Assembly (NCBI GenBank): GCA_033557465.1
Contig: CM066033.1
Location: forward strand, 909,256,808 to 909,320,807
Source of the DNA: Ichthyophis bannanicus
Lineage: Eukaryota; Chordata; Amphibia; Gymnophiona; Ichthyophiidae
DNA length: 64,000 nt
Direction of reading: 5' to 3'
Shown: one piece after another, positions 1-11,916 of the stretch
Layout: each line of letters opens with the position of its first letter
How positions within the stretch are numbered: position 1 is the first letter of the stretch
Translations under genes and position numbers: made by a program
Notes under the pieces: generated by a model
What the model was told of the DNA's origin: nothing
Databases searched by the model: none
The model's input: only the letters and a program-made list of their open reading frames with translations

Positions 1-1500
1 GGCCTGCCCCCCCTTCCTTGCCGCTCCCTGCCTGTACTTCTCTTTTGCCCGCCGACAAGGAAGATGACCCTGTGGAGGAAGAAGACGAAGATGACGTGTC
101 TGATCCCCGCCGCCGCCAGCACCTGTGTTTCCTTTTCTTGTGCACCTTTCCCCCAGATACACGCCCTCCATCCCCTCTTCCCCCCGTTTCCTCTTGCGCC
201 TCACCCGCAACCGTTGGTTCTTCCTCCTGCTCCGGACCCGCCACAGGCTCCACTGTACTGTCTTCCACGCCACGCCGCTGCAAATCCGGTCCCACTTGTC
301 CGCCACCTCTCGGCACCGCTGCATATGGGATCATCGCCGGCACCTGCAGAGACATGAAGGAGAAAACCTGGGGAGGACCCACAGCCGGCCAAGACGGCTG
401 CCATGTACCTACCCACTCTGGCGCTGAAGACCCCTGGCCCCCACTCACCCAATGTTGCCAAGACCCCACCCCTCCCCCTTGCTGCTCCCCGCTTTGAGCA
501 AATGCCCTCCCCTGTCCTGCGTAAGCAGTCTGCCACCCCCCATGCAGAGCTTGTGCCCCAGGACCCCCCATCCCTCCCCAAAACCCGACCCTCTCTCCCC
601 TGTCCAATCCCCCACCTGTGAGCCCGTGGCCCCCTGCTGCCCCATATCCCCAACTGCCTCAAGAGTACCAGGGAGCCCTTAAGATCCAACCAGTCTTCCA
701 TTACTCCCCACCCTTGAATCCCCCCTCCTCCTACTCCCAACCTGCAAATCCACTGCCCCCCTACCAGGCCGGCCCCGAATCCACGAACTAGCTCCACTTG
801 CTCTCTCACCGCGACCCCCCCCCCCTCTTACCGGGGAGTCCACCCCCCTAGCTTTCCACCCTGATCCTCTGGCTCCTCTTCCCCTCTGTGGCCCACTATC
901 AGCCGTTTGCTGCCCTGGCAATCCCACATGCATTGCCTGGGCCCTCCCCCTTGCTTCCCGTCTCTGCTGATTAGAAGCCCTGCCAGTCTGCCCCCTCCCT
1001 CGCCCCCAGCTAGACGATCCCCCTTTTGCCACACTGCCCCGGTTCGCGGCCATACTCAGACTTGCCTTGTCCCAGACACCGCACACTGCTTGCCTCCGCG
1101 TGTCAGAAGCTACACCCTTCTTGACCACGTGCACCTTCCGCTCCTCGCCACCAGCAGCTAGCACCACCTGCCGACTCCTGACAGCTCCAGAGTCCCCTCT
1201 AGCCACACCGCCCGCAGCCACTCAACCGCCGTCTCTATGCTTGCCGTCTCCTTCCAGGTAAACCGCCGCTCACCAGAGCTTCAACGACTGACCCCGACTT
1301 CAGCTCCTTACCCTCCTCACTTCTTCTTTCTTCCCTCATTGGCTCTCCTCCACGCACCCGACGCTAGGAGAGCCAGTGAGTTTACATTTCTCCCCCTACA
1401 TCTCCTGACTTCCCCCCCCCCCCCCCCGAGGCTGTCCCCGCATCTCGCCGAGCCGCCCTGTTACAGGCGGCCGGCTTGGGACGCTGCCCTCGCGGCCTTC
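1..1500. other. C-rich, GC-rich block, unassigned
   Basis: This stretch is strongly C-rich on the plus strand, with many CCCC runs and CT-rich blocks, and ends abruptly at about 1500 where the sequence becomes AT-rich. Short proline-rich open frames exist on the plus strand, one with an acidic EEEDEDD patch encoded near 70-100. They overlap, change frame and match no family I recognise, so I do not call a gene. The sharp composition boundary suggests an inserted element or the remains of a retroelement gag-like region, but that is only inference. Confidence 0.4.
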
Positions 1501-3385
1501 ATATATCTGATAAGTTGCGTGAATTTGCATGATATAACAAAGACTAAAAAAAATTATGAAGGCGTTTATAGATACAAGTTAGCAGTTTTGCTGAAATATT
1601 GAATTGCTTGTTAAAGTCAAAGCAAATTTGATTAAAGGGAACTGTACAAAAAAAACATAAAAAGAGTAAAAAGGGAAAAGAAAATTAAAAAAAAGAAAGG
1701 TGTGATCAACGAATAATGAAAGACACAACATCATTCTAACAAGTGAATTAAAGTAATTAAACCAAGGTGGTAAATGTGTGGCATAATGTTTTCTTTTTAT
1801 GTTAGTAGATTAACTGAGAATCCTGGTACATCCATGAAAGTTTGTTATTATGGAAAGACCCCTGCCTCCTTACATCACAGGCGCCAAGATTGTTTGGCTA
1901 AATTAGTATCATTGATTGAGATAGATTAATTAATCTGTTGCACAAAGCAAATGCATTTACATCTTGAATCTTTTACTACTATGCTGTTTTGTGCTGAAAA
2001 ACAGTGTAATAAAGAGAAATATTAAGCTGTTAAGCAACAGTGATTGAATTTCTAGTTGGTTTATGAAGGCAGACCTTTTCTTGTTTTGTGTTATTTTGTG
2101 TTCTGATTTCTTTGTTTATAGTTATATTACTGACGATGTTCAAAGTCATGTGAGTCGAACCATTGCCTAAGATAAGAGAGCCGTCATAAGATTTTTGGCA
2201 AACAACTGAAATGAGTCTATATTGAAATGGGTTTAATTTACCATTCACATCACCATAAATTGCCAGTTATGTTTTAATGTTTGTCCTCCCTTAAGTAATA
2301 AGATGAATTATACCTTGTAAATTGTGTTAATTGGAGAGTAAATCACAAACATAATTAGTGATATGTACAATTGTGCACCTGACAAAAAAGGTGTGTTTAT
2401 TAGCATATGGCCTAACATTTAATTTGGTAAATAAACAGAATAAATTAAGGAATGTAGATGTAAGATAGAAGTATGCTACAAGTTAGCTTAGTCTATGCAT
2501 ATTCAAATTATCTGTAATAATTTAGGGTAGCAGTAGATGTATTGTATTTAATTAGCTTTAGATAAGATAATTCTATTAAACAATTCTATATTGCCATTAG
2601 GTATAATTAGTTGTGCTTGTTTGCAATTGTGTGGAATCAAGAGAGGTGCAGTAGTGGTGAATTATAGTTCTGCAAATTATATATTGCATGCACTGAATCC
2701 TACGGGCCAAAGAAGATGACTACTGTGAATAAAAAGAAGTCTGCAATGCTAGGACTCCTAGTAAGATCAACAATTCCAGCGGGACTACTCATGTATATGC
2801 AGCCATGGAGCCTGGGTGGACAGTCACTAAAACTCTGTCCAAGATGTGCATAGCACAGCCAAAGAGAAAAAGAGATGTTGCTAAAGAATTTGACCGGTGC
2901 CATGATGTGAATGTGGGTGCAAAGCTTTGAACTACTGGAAGATCTATGGAAGGCAGTTGGCTACTGCCAGCAAGTAGTGCTTGCAAGATTAATTGGTAAA
3001 GCTTTACTCTCTGAACACATTCTTATTGAGACCTAACAGAGGCAAACAGCGTCACATGGTTTAAGTTAATTAGCAGAATGATTATAATATTTTTATATTA
3101 TATAAAGCATATGTTATGTATAAAGACTTCCTCCAACCAGCAAGATGAAGTTTACCTATGGACCAGATGTGATGCCTAGGACTCTGAAGGTGTATCTGCA
3201 AAGTGCAGTAGAAGACATTCTCCACTGTGGCAGAAGACTTATTTTGGACTTGGACATGTTTGAGTTACCATTCATTTGTAGTGGTTCTGTACAGAACCAA
3301 AGGGGGGACTGTAAGAATGGACAGTTCTCCCCCTCCCTATATTTGCAAAGGAAGTTTTTTTATGCATTGGATTAATGTTTTAATT
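1501..3385. other. AT-rich intronic sequence, no gene seen
   Basis: Low-GC sequence with many stops in all frames. No domain, RNA gene or clear repeat boundary is visible. Near 3297-3312 a purine run (AAAGGGGGGA) is followed by CTGTAAG, which resembles a retroviral polypurine tract next to an LTR start. No supporting LTR partner or coding region was found, so this is only noted. Confidence 0.5.
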
Positions 3386-3389
3386 GTTA

Positions 3390-3492
3390 CTATCGAAAGT
3401 TCTCTGTAAACTGAAGTTCTTTGTAAACCGCCTTGATTTTAAGATAAGGCGGTATAGAAAAATTGCTAAGCAAATAAATAAATAAATAAATG
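3390..3492 (+). repeat. L2-type LINE 3' tail
   Basis: The segment contains TGTAAACCGCCTTGATTTTA and GGCGGTATAGAAAAA followed by an (AAATA)n run. The same cassette (TGTAAACCGC, then GCGGTATAGAA, then an A/T-rich microsatellite) recurs at 25124, 56535 and 60560, and inverted at 10590, 30920 and 37470. Short 3' tails with simple-repeat ends are typical of 5'-truncated L2 insertions. A SINE that borrowed an L2 tail cannot be excluded. Confidence 0.65.
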
Positions 3493-3640
3493 CCAAAATC
3501 TCCAAGGTGTAATTGAAGAGGCCTATGACTTTCTTGACACAGACCTCTAATATGTGCTTATCAGATGAACTTCAGATATAGTCAGACAGTCATATGTTTA
3601 GCTTTTTGTCTATTGTTTTAAATAAAGACAGACATATAAT

Positions 3641-3740
3641 CATAAGAACTATGTGATCACTCTAAAAGAACTATAGAACATTGCTGGCTTAACATAAATG
3701 TATCTATAGGCCATTATATAACTGTAACTCAGGCTCTACA
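3641..3740 (+). repeat. direct repeat, left copy
   Basis: A block of roughly 100 bp beginning CATAAGAACTATGTGATCAC is repeated in the same orientation 1280 bp downstream with about 85 percent identity by eye. The repeats flank 1.2 kb with no recognisable coding capacity. The class is unknown. A degraded LTR-like pair or a segmental duplication are both possible. Confidence 0.6.
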
Positions 3741-4920
3741 ACATTCATGTCTGGTTCGTGGACATAAACAAAATGAAAATGGGGCCAAGTTGAACGCAAT
3801 TCTGAAACTGTGGGGATAGATGCACCCAAGCTTCCGGAATCGGGGAGCTAAATGTCTCTGGTGTGGCATGAACAACACACTCTGAGAGACACGGGCCCTC
3901 ATTCTTTCAAGCGGATGTGGGTACGGGCAACAAATGGCATGTATGCCCCCATGCACACTGTATACCAATGAGATGTGCGTTCCTGATGCAGCCCGTCTCC
4001 GCGCAGCAATGCCATTGCTGTTAAAACATACAGCTCCTAGGCTGATCCCCATACTGACAGTGTTGTGCTCATTCACAAATCCCATAAATACAGATGATAC
4101 AAATATGTGCATGATAACCAGACTATATATACTAGTCGGCTGCATGCCCAGAATGCTACAAAGTAATCTAAGTTCACTATAGCCATTGTATTCGCAATCA
4201 GAAAGGGAGCTGTATGACCTGATATACCTTGCTTCAGAACATACGTAGCATTTGCTAAACTCTGTACTCATGCCTGCAGTGATCATTTCTGAAAACAGTC
4301 TGTGCACTGCAAAGTATAGAGCAGCAAACACCTGGATGGGGTCTCTACAGTGTAATATGAATAACTATCCCTGTCACGGTGCGGAAGGCCCACATGGCCC
4401 TTCTAGCACAAACAGCAATTGGCAGCATAGTCTGACATAACACTACTGCACCATGGTATATGTCCTTTGAAGTGTGGTTTAATGTTATGTGCATCTACAA
4501 ATGTCTCTCACCTCTGCATTCTTGTCTGTAAAATTGAATCTTGTGTTATGCCAGTCTGCAGACACACCAGTGCCATATGGAAGTGGCACGCCCATACATC
4601 CCTATGGGACACATTGATATGCAGAGCTGCACTTTTTCTAAGTCCTGGCCATATTCGAGGTTTTGGCTGGTACAACGTTAACATATACGGGCTACTCATA
4701 ATATATAGAGGGTCCATTCCTGAATATGCCTTCTAAGCCTCAATGGCTCACCACGCCCCTGTTCCATCCTTCCCCACCCATGTTCGGAGATCCCTGTACT
4801 AGTGCCCAGTATGTGCACGTCCTCTGGATTTCCAAATACATTCCTTGACATTTTCAGCAGAAAAAGGTTTATCCCGCATGTATAAATGGCTTATTTTCAT
4901 TCTAGAATAACCTCCATAAC

Positions 4921-5034
4921 CATAAGAACTATGCGATCACTCTAAGAGAACTATAGAACACTGCTGCCTTAGGATAAATGTAACTATAGGTAATTGTAAC
5001 ACTAACTATAGGTCACTGCAGGCTCAGCGTAATT
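4921..5034 (+). repeat. direct repeat, right copy
   Basis: This is the partner of the block at 3641. It begins CATAAGAACTATGCGATCAC and shares the motifs AGAACTATAGAACA and CTATAGG. It contains a small extra tandem of the ACTATAGGT word compared with the left copy. The DNA between the two copies has no recognisable genes. Confidence 0.6.
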
Positions 5035-5204
5035 CTGGAATTTTGCAATTAAAGTAAAATTTATTATAGTTAAGTAAAAATTATTCATTACAATGGTATG
5101 CAATTCCTTTGTTCTGTGAAAGAATTCTAGCGACACCTTGTGACATTTTATTGTTATGATTATGACTATGTTATTTCCTCAAAATAACCCAATAAAAAGC
5201 AAGC

Positions 5205-5240
5205 TTGTGATGGCGGGGGTGGGGGGTGGGGGGGCTCTGA
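5205..5240 (+). repeat. G-rich low-complexity tract
   Basis: A run of G-rich sequence (GGCGGGGGTGGGGGGTGGGG) stands in AT-rich surroundings. It contains several G-runs of four or more within 30 bp, so a G-quadruplex is possible on the plus strand. No function is implied. Confidence 0.6.
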
Positions 5241-5419
5241 ACCAACCGGAGAGAAACTGTGCAAGTTCATAACCTCAAAAAGGTTGCTTCCTTTGAAGCT
5301 TCAGATAGCTTTGAATCTTTGTGCCTGTGTCTTTTATTTTTCCCCACTATCTGGAGGACCAGTTTAAAGAACTGAGAAGGCCCTGCCCTCACTTGAAGGG
5401 GTTAAACAATAAGTACCAT

Positions 5420-5650
5420 ATCCATAGAGTTTAGTGTAGATGAAAATCATTACAGACCACCCTGATACTATCCAGATAGTACTGGGATGGAGTGAGGGCA
5501 GAGCACTGGCACTCCGCTTAGCTATCCGGATAACAGCAAAATTCAGTCCAATATCTAGATAACTGGATAAATTCAGCAGGGCTATTCTAAATATATTCAG
5601 ATAATTTTACAGATAGCAGACTGAATACCACTATTATCCGCATAAAAATT
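5420..5650. repeat. interspersed repeat with TATCCGGATA-type words
   Basis: The segment is full of self-complementary words such as CTATCCGGATAAC, CTAGATAACTGGATAA and TCAGATAATT, interleaved with TTCAGC and ATTCAG. A second block with the same style lies at 8560-8900. The structure suggests a palindromic non-autonomous DNA transposon family. Ends and target duplications could not be defined. Confidence 0.45.
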
Positions 5651-5831
5651 AGAGTTAAATGCAACTCAGTCTCAAGAAGGAAGAGTGATGAGTAGAGTGC
5701 CTCAGCGACCAATCCTCAAGCTGGTTCTGTTCAATATCTTTATGAGAGATACTGCAAAGGAGGTCACAAGGAAAAAGTGGCTGTCCTTGTGAATAGTTCT
5801 ATCGGCAATAGAGTGGATATACTCAGGGAAA

Positions 5832-5990
5832 TTAGAGTGGAAGAGTAGCCTAATGACTTGATAACCAAAAGACCATGGTTCAATTCCCACTAGTGCTCCT
5901 TGAGACCAATCCAATTGCAGGAAACAGGCTAGACAACATCAAACGCAGGATGAGAGAACAGAACACAGGTGCAGATACCAGTAACCAGAA
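5832..5990 (+). repeat. tRNA-derived SINE head (degenerate)
   Basis: GAAGAGTAGCCTAATGAC resembles a pol III A box (TRGCNNARYGG type), and about 45 bp later GGTTCAATTCCCAC matches a B box. The intervening sequence resembles a tRNA arm, as in many amphibian and reptile tRNA-derived SINEs. It cannot fold as a functional tRNA because the anticodon arm is degenerate. Weaker minus-strand relatives appear in the 17770-18920 block. Confidence 0.55.
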
Positions 5991-6169
5991 CTCATAGGTT
6001 GGCTGAGAATAATTCATTACTATCTTCTAATTAGTTCACCTGGGTGATGGCTCGAGCCTGGCCAGTATTGCGCCCTGTAGCAGGAACCCAGCTACACACC
6101 TTTCCCTTACCAAGTCCATGCAATTCTGAGACCTAAGTATCTGTCATGGCCTCAGCCTCACAGCTTCTT

Positions 6170-7620
6170 AACTTGAACATGAAGGTATATATAAATACCT
6201 AGAAGTAGTGGAAGGAGCAACAATTCAGAATAAAGTATTGAGAGAAAAGACCAGCAAAGAGCATTACAGGAGACAGAAGCTCATTCTGAAAAGTGCACTA
6301 ACATCAAAGAATAAAATACAAGCCATCAATCAGTTTGCAATCCTCATACTCTCGTATATCTTTGAAATTGTAGACTGGCCTCTGAAATATCTTGAGAAAC
6401 TAGGTATATGAACAAGAAAATTCCTCCATGCCTACAAGGTGGTTTAAAAGAATCAGTGTATGCTTAGACTGTACATCTCTAGAGCTGAACAAGTAATGGG
6501 CCTGATAGAAATTGATTATACATACAAAGTAATCATCATAGGCCTCCGGGCCTACTTAACAGCATCAACAGATCCGAATGCACAAAAAGTGTTGCAGTAC
6601 GAAAGTAAATGGCCAGAATCTGTATCCATTATTAAACTAGGACAGCCATTCTGACAAATAGAAGAAATAGATGAGAAGCCACAGTATATATAGGGAAGGC
6701 AGCGATAAAATTTGCAAAACAAGAGAAAAAAAACTCTAAAGAATTCGATCAGCAAATGAGGAACAAGAAGTAGCAAATTCATAAATATAGTGGGAAATAC
6801 AAAGCATTACTCCAGGAACCATTTGTTGATCAAACAAGGACACAAGTGGTTAAGGAGAGGCAAAATGAAACCTAAGGATGAAAGATTGATGGTTGCAGCC
6901 TAGGACAGTGGATTACAGACGAGATGGTTCACTGATAGCATAGAGAAAACAGATATATGCAGATTCTGTAAGAAAGAGCTGGAAACGATTACTCACCTTG
7001 CAGCTGGCTGTGAAGTTCTGATGGCAGAAAATTTCTATATAGAAAGACACAATAAAATGGCACATCTCATCCACTGGAAACTTTGTAAACACTACAACAT
7101 CGCTGTACCAGAAAAGCACTGGGATCATGACCCTAAGAAGATTACGGAGAATGAAGAAGTTATGATAACCTGGGACATTCTAATTCTGATGAATAAGAAA
7201 CTGGATGCAAGGAAACCAGACACAGGGTGAAAAACACCAGAAACGTCATTGATGATAGAGATGTTGGTTCTAAGTTATTATTCTGTGAATCATGTGGAGA
7301 GGGAGAAGATCCTGAAGTACCAAGAAATGTAGTCAGAGACCAAGAAAATGTTGCAGAAAGATACAGAAATATTTCCCATCATATTGGGAGGCACAGGCCT
7401 GATAAAGATGAACTTCAATTCAAGTTATATGTTACTTCTGGAGTTCATAACACATGTTACGTCTTATGAACTCCTGAAGGAAGCTCTCTTTGGCACAATG
7501 CAAGTAATATGGTGAGTGTTAGCAATAAATTTGAGAGACTGAGATCATACTCCACATACCTGGCTTAGAGCGAGGATCATGAATGTCATGGTATGTGCAA
7601 AACTAACCCATTTGAAAAAC
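6170..7620 (+). mobile_element. R4/Dong-like LINE, 3' half, pseudogenic
   Basis: A 5'-truncated non-LTR retrotransposon with a restriction-like endonuclease. The plus-strand translation, broken by stops, gives the post-RT segment YKYLEVVEGATIQNKVLREK and ALTSKNKIQAINQFAIL, then a cysteine/histidine motif (CRFCKKELETITHLAAGCEV, near 6960-7020). After this come HWDHDPKKITENEEVMITWD and the KPD residues expected in the endonuclease domain, then ILGGTGLIK near 7395. This order is that of the R2-superclade R4/Dong lineage. A longer copy on the minus strand at 57240-62120 shares the same 3' UTR words (GCACAAAACTAACCCATT). Several in-frame stops make it inactive. Confidence 0.8.
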
Positions 7621-8138
7621 TTGCCCCCTCAAGCAAAGGTAGGGGCACAGAGTCTCATTTTCATGCTCTAGTGCATCGCAAATCCGGCACCCTCAGCAAT
7701 CACGGAGTTCTAGTGCACACAGCTCATCCCTGCATGCACCCTGTTGCCTTCTACAACACGTTCATTGTGCATATTGGCTGTAGTAATGTCCTCTAGATTG
7801 AAATGCCTTCCACATCCCCTGCTATCAGTGCTCTTAACAGGAATGAATAAAGGTAACCTTGTCATGTGCATTCATTTGTATGTATCTGGAGACCAACTAG
7901 GGATTTGCCAGCAGCACAAGCAGAAGGTCCATCCCACTCAGACTTACTAAGCCCAGCACTCATATTCTCATTTACCATCTGAGAAGGGGAAAGAAATTAT
8001 ATTACATTATTTTAAAATAAATGAATGTTATATTTAACAGTCAGTGGACTCACGAGGCAATATTTAAATTCCATGGTCAGAGGTTTTGTTTTAATGCTCC
8101 GTCTGTGGTATTTAAATAAAATCTGGATATTCAGTGCC
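7621..8138. other. intronic sequence, no gene seen
   Basis: Mixed-composition sequence after the R4 3' end, without recognisable coding sequence or repeat ends. Confidence 0.45.
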
Positions 8139-8555
8139 AGTATCTACAATGAAACAACTTCAAAAAAAACCCACCAGTGGAAAAAATTAAACTCAACAAA
8201 AACAGCATCCACCGATCTGATCCCAAGCCGTGAGGACGGCGTTTTTGTTGCCAAAAAGAGAAGTGTTTTGCACTTGATACAGGAGTCTATCCGAAACGTG
8301 CACGTCGTGCAGCTTCATATATGGCGACTACCCTTCTGGGCTTGAACATGATTTTCTATGGGAATGGATAAGATAAGTGACTGAGCAATATATTTATTTT
8401 TTGGGGTGAAAAAATAATAAAAAGGAGGTTACCGTCTGGAGGGGTTGGTGTGCAATCCCAGCCCTCCCTCGGTTGGCTCCGACAAGTGTAAAAAGTTTTA
8501 CTGTGGGATTTGGTTGGTTTCGGTGGATGCTGTTTTTGTTGAGTATCTACAATGA
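8139..8555 (-). mobile_element. 389-bp insertion with 14-bp target duplications
   Basis: The word AGTATCTACAATGA occurs at 8139-8152 and again at 8542-8555, bracketing a 389-bp segment. Inside, a 24-bp word starting CTCAACAAAAACAGCATCC (8193-8216) is repeated in inverted orientation up to 8542. The left side is A-rich (TTCAAAAAAAACCC). A long target duplication argues for a retrotransposition-type insertion, read on the minus strand. The class is not certain. A truncated Penelope-like element with an inverted fragment is one possibility, suggested by the inverted internal copy. Confidence 0.6.
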
Positions 8556-8559
8556 GCAA

Positions 8560-8900
8560 CACCAAATATCTGGATTTTGAAGTCAAGTCAGCATGGTACC
8601 TATCCAGATAGCAATATTCAGCCACCATCCAGTAACCTATCTGCATAGCACTTGGGACAGCTTTATTGCTGTCTTATGTTAAGCAGATAGTTATCCAGAA
8701 AGCAGTACAGAAAATCTAGACTATCCTGATAATTCCCAGTGTTGCCTATGCTCTGGCCCTGGAGCTCTCGCCGCTATCTGGCTAGTGCGGAGGTGGTCAG
8801 AAAAAATAGTCACAGCACTATCTCTCACTGGCACTTATCCGGTTAAAAGATACTGCTAACTGAATAAGTGCCTGCTAATTGGATAAGTGCCTTCAGTATC
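8560..8900. repeat. palindromic repeat family, second copy
   Basis: It shows the same style as the block at 5420: TATCCAGATAGCAATATTCAG, TTATCCGGTTAAA, and CTGAATAAGTG near GGATAAGTG. The 389-bp insertion at 8139 appears to sit inside or at the edge of this repeat, because ATTCAGTGCC immediately precedes the left target duplication. Confidence 0.4.
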
Positions 8901-9259
8901 CAGTCCTAAACACATCTATGCTTTTCACAAAAATGCAGTTAGCAGACGGAAGCTAACAATCTAGCTTACATATATTAACAGTGCTTTTAATATGCATAAA
9001 CTAGTTTTGAAGAGTTAACATAAAAAAATATTCTACTGCGGTAATGATCTGTTCTGTGTCTCATTATCTGTTAGCACAGTGAAAAAATGTACAGGCTACT
9101 TGTTTTACAGATGCATTCATGTAAGAATTAAGTACATCCCAGGAACGCGTGATTATGTTTTTTGTGATATCTTCACAGTTACATGCATACATCAGAGTTT
9201 GTGGCAAACATACCTCTTTTCGTTCACATTATCATCATTTGTATATGTAAATAAATTGG

Positions 9260-9372
9260 CCTTTAAGGGACGTTTACTAAAGGTTAAAGTGCGTTAAGTA
9301 AAGTTAACGGAACAGCTTCCACTGCAACACTTCTATGGGCCACGGCAACACTTAACGCATGTTAACCTAAGT
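9260..9372. repeat. short palindromic MITE-like element
   Basis: GGGACGTTTACTAAAGGTTA and AAAGTGCGTTAAG on the left face CTTAACGCATGTTAACCTAA and GTGCCCTTT on the right, giving imperfect terminal inverted repeats of about 35 bp around a 45-bp core. No coding capacity. It resembles small DNA-transposon derivatives. No unambiguous target duplication was found. Confidence 0.55.
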
Positions 9373-9939
9373 GCCCTTTATTCTTTTCATCTAGATTCAG
9401 TGGTGTGTGTGCATGTATGTGGGTGTGCACATGCCATGAGTGTGAAATGCATGTATACAAAGTCACATAAAGAGCTATTAGGGACATATATGGATAGTGT
9501 GCTGAAATTCTTGTGCAGTAAGTAGGGATTATCAGTGCACTTTTTGACGGATAAGGGCTTCCACAAAATCAACAGAAATAGCTCAGAACTAGACAATTAT
9601 AAAACTTTCCCTTAAACATTTTTCAGTTGGTTTACAATGGATTAGCATAACACAGCATTAATAAATAGTATACATTTTCTGTCCAGATGAAATAATGAGA
9701 ACTATATAGGGAAAATCAGATGCTAGCTGAAATTAGAGGCCTTGAGCAGACACATAGAAAACATGGCCCCGATATTAAAAAAACAAACAAACCTAAGTGC
9801 CTAAATTTTTCCTCTATTTTCAGGCAAACACAGGAACCAAATTTTCAACTTAAAAATTATGGGCCAATACTCAGTGGAGGCAGCTAGCCCTATTACGGCG
9901 CCTAGTCATTGCTGAACTCTAAGCCCGGATCTTCAACGC

Positions 9940-10285
9940 TGGGGCCATATTCAGTGCCATATCTGACCATGGCACTGAATATCCAGTTCAGCCAGGAAAG
10001 CAGAAAGCTAACCGGGCAACAGTGGCATTCAGCTGCTGCCCAGTTAGCTTCAGCGGCAAAAATTAGAATAGCTTTTACTGCGCCTTACTTTCACCACCGA
10101 GGCTGAAAGACTATCCGTGGGTAACACCCATGGAATGCCTCAAAGCTAACCGGTTAGCATCAAGGTGTATAGCAGTGCTACCCCTGCATATTCAGTGGAA
10201 CTATGTTACTGCCACTGAATAGTCCACTTAGGAACATTTACACTTTTTACGGGCCTGTAAACCTTTGAATATCAGGCCTTATGTT
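9940..10285. repeat. palindromic MITE with GCTAACCGGTTAGC core
   Basis: It begins GGGGCCATATTCAGTGCC and ends TTTGAATATCAGGCC, and carries GCTAACCGGTTAGC, a perfect palindrome, near 10145. Words ATTCAGTG and CACTGAAT recur in both orientations. It appears related to the element at 32310-32766, which shares the GCTAACCGGGTAGC style words. Confidence 0.5.
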
Positions 10286-10380
10286 CCTAAATTTAGGCTT
10301 GCCCTTTATTTGCCTAGATTTAAGAGCTCAATTTAGGTGCCCGGTGCTGAAATTCAGTGCTAAGCTCCTAATCCCCCCCA

Positions 10381-10401
10381 TCACACACACACACACACAG
10401 T
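10381..10401 (+). repeat. (CA)n microsatellite
   Basis: A short run of CACACACACA dinucleotides, about nine units, in otherwise non-repetitive intronic sequence. Confidence 0.8.
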
Positions 10402-10579
10402 CCCATCACACATACTTTCAGTTAGCATGCGCACAGGGGTGATGCTCGGGTGGAGCATAGTTGGAGCCTAAATTTACATGCATAAGTTACAGAATAATAT
10501 AATTTATGAATGTTTTCTCCAAAGGTAGGGGTGAGCAGTTAAACCTGCTTTAGAGAGGTAACTCCCGTAATTAAGCGTA

Positions 10580-10680
10580 TTTATTTGGCATTTTTTTATA
10601 TACCGCCTTTCAGTTTTATCAAGGAGATTTACAATGAACATCTAACAGTTTTACATGGAATGAATACATTCATCAACTAT
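10580..10680 (-). repeat. L2-type tail, minus orientation
   Basis: The sequence TATATACCGCCTTTCAGTTT followed by GATTTACAATGAAC is the reverse complement of the tail cassette seen at 3390. It is a short 5'-truncated insertion. Confidence 0.5.
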
Positions 10681-10699
10681 TTTACATGTAACAATTAAC

Positions 10700-11910
10700 A
10701 TTGCCTTTTAAAATTTCAACAATCAACTATGCAACATTTGTAAGCACAGTTGTAAGTATGTCTGTATGCCCCTATTCTATAAAGTATGCACGTTCCTTAT
10801 CGAACGGGCCCCATATATGCATATCACAATGCATGTTACCTGCATGGGAGATTAGAGAATTACCTCCAAATGTGCCCCTGTTATCACCCACTTTTTAGGC
10901 TCCTGAATTTAGGTAAGTGAAATTTGGAACAGAAACGTAGGAAACTGGCACTAGTAAATTTTCAAAGAGGCAAATTTAGGTGCCTAACTCTCAAATCTGA
11001 GCATAAACTCTTTGAACATTGGCCTCCTTGTATCTAGATAAAGGAATCCCACTCCAGAACAGAAAGGGAGGCAGAGAAAAGGTGAACAGTGGAGAGCACA
11101 GGCAGGATCTTTCCCTGCTTAATTCAAACATCTTTATCTGGGCTCTTCTAAAATAACTTATTTAACATTTGAAAGACACATGGAACAGCAGCCTAATGTC
11201 CTCTCAGACTGCACAAGAGTATATATTCCGGAAAACCAAATCGTTATCTGTTCTGTTGAAGCCTAAAGCACCAGTTCTAAGTAGTGATTGGAGGAGGGAT
11301 GACCTTTTGACTTGTAAAGTCACTTTTGCGCGGACACACAGATAAACAAAGATTTATTACCCTCTAGTGAATCGACGCCTTACTGTCAATGATAAGCACA
11401 GTAAGAAAAATCCCTGTACCATTATTAACTGCCAAACATTCTGCTCCATACAGAACAAGGGCAGGAGTTAACAAAGACACTCCAAGCCTGTTACCAACAG
11501 ACACCTCTGATATTGTTTGCTATATCGTCCTCCAGCTCATTGGTACCAAAGTATTCCCTTTTCTAAAGGGAACTAAAAAGTCACGTCATAGATCACAGAA
11601 ATCTAGCGTTTTAAGTTTATCCAGGTGCCAACTTTGGAAACTCACCGAATGTCCTCATGAATGAGAGAAGGGAACGACCTCGCTAAGTCCTAAATAAACT
11701 ATTTCCAAGACTCTGCCACGTCTTCAGAGAGAAAAAACCTTCTTTGCACAACACTTCCAAGCACCAAGGACAGCTCTCTGCACGCTTTCGACGCTCGCTC
11801 AGCGCCGACAGAAAAACCACTGCTCTCGCACTGCCATCTGAGAGCGCTCAACACCGTGCCAACAAGAGACAACCCAGAGCAGAGAAGCACATGAAACAGC
11901 AGCCGGGGCT
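10700..11910. other. intron, no gene seen
   Basis: No coding signal or RNA gene was recognised in this stretch next to the exon. From about 11750 the GC content rises towards the CpG-rich first exon. Confidence 0.5.
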
Positions 11911-11916
11911 CTTACC
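11911..11916 (-). promoter_or_regulatory. ext1c: 5' splice donor of ext1-like exon 1
   Basis: On the minus strand the exon end reads GCCAG and is followed by GTAAG, a consensus donor. Translation past this point meets a stop soon after in the intron, and the phase (two bases of a split codon) matches the known EXT1 exon 1 boundary. Confidence 0.9.

Larger units (their letters stand above)
1..11915 (-). other. intron 1 of the ext1-like gene (part)
   Basis: Everything below the splice donor at 11915 should belong to the first intron of the minus-strand ext1-like gene, because the first coding exon ends there with a consensus GT donor and no acceptor or second exon was recognised further down. 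EXT1 first introns are known to be very long in vertebrates, so the absence of exon 2 is expected. The interval is filled with repeats listed separately and with AT-rich sequence lacking coding signals. Confidence 0.7.

Noticed and set aside
18..1602. Proline-rich open frames in the C-rich block
   Set aside because: Frames overlap on both strands, change phase, are low-complexity and have no recognised domain; such frames are expected in C-rich DNA without stops.
3297..3312. Possible retroviral polypurine tract followed by an LTR start
   Set aside because: The motif is short, no partner LTR, primer site or viral coding sequence was found nearby, and the following sequence soon becomes an L2-type tail.
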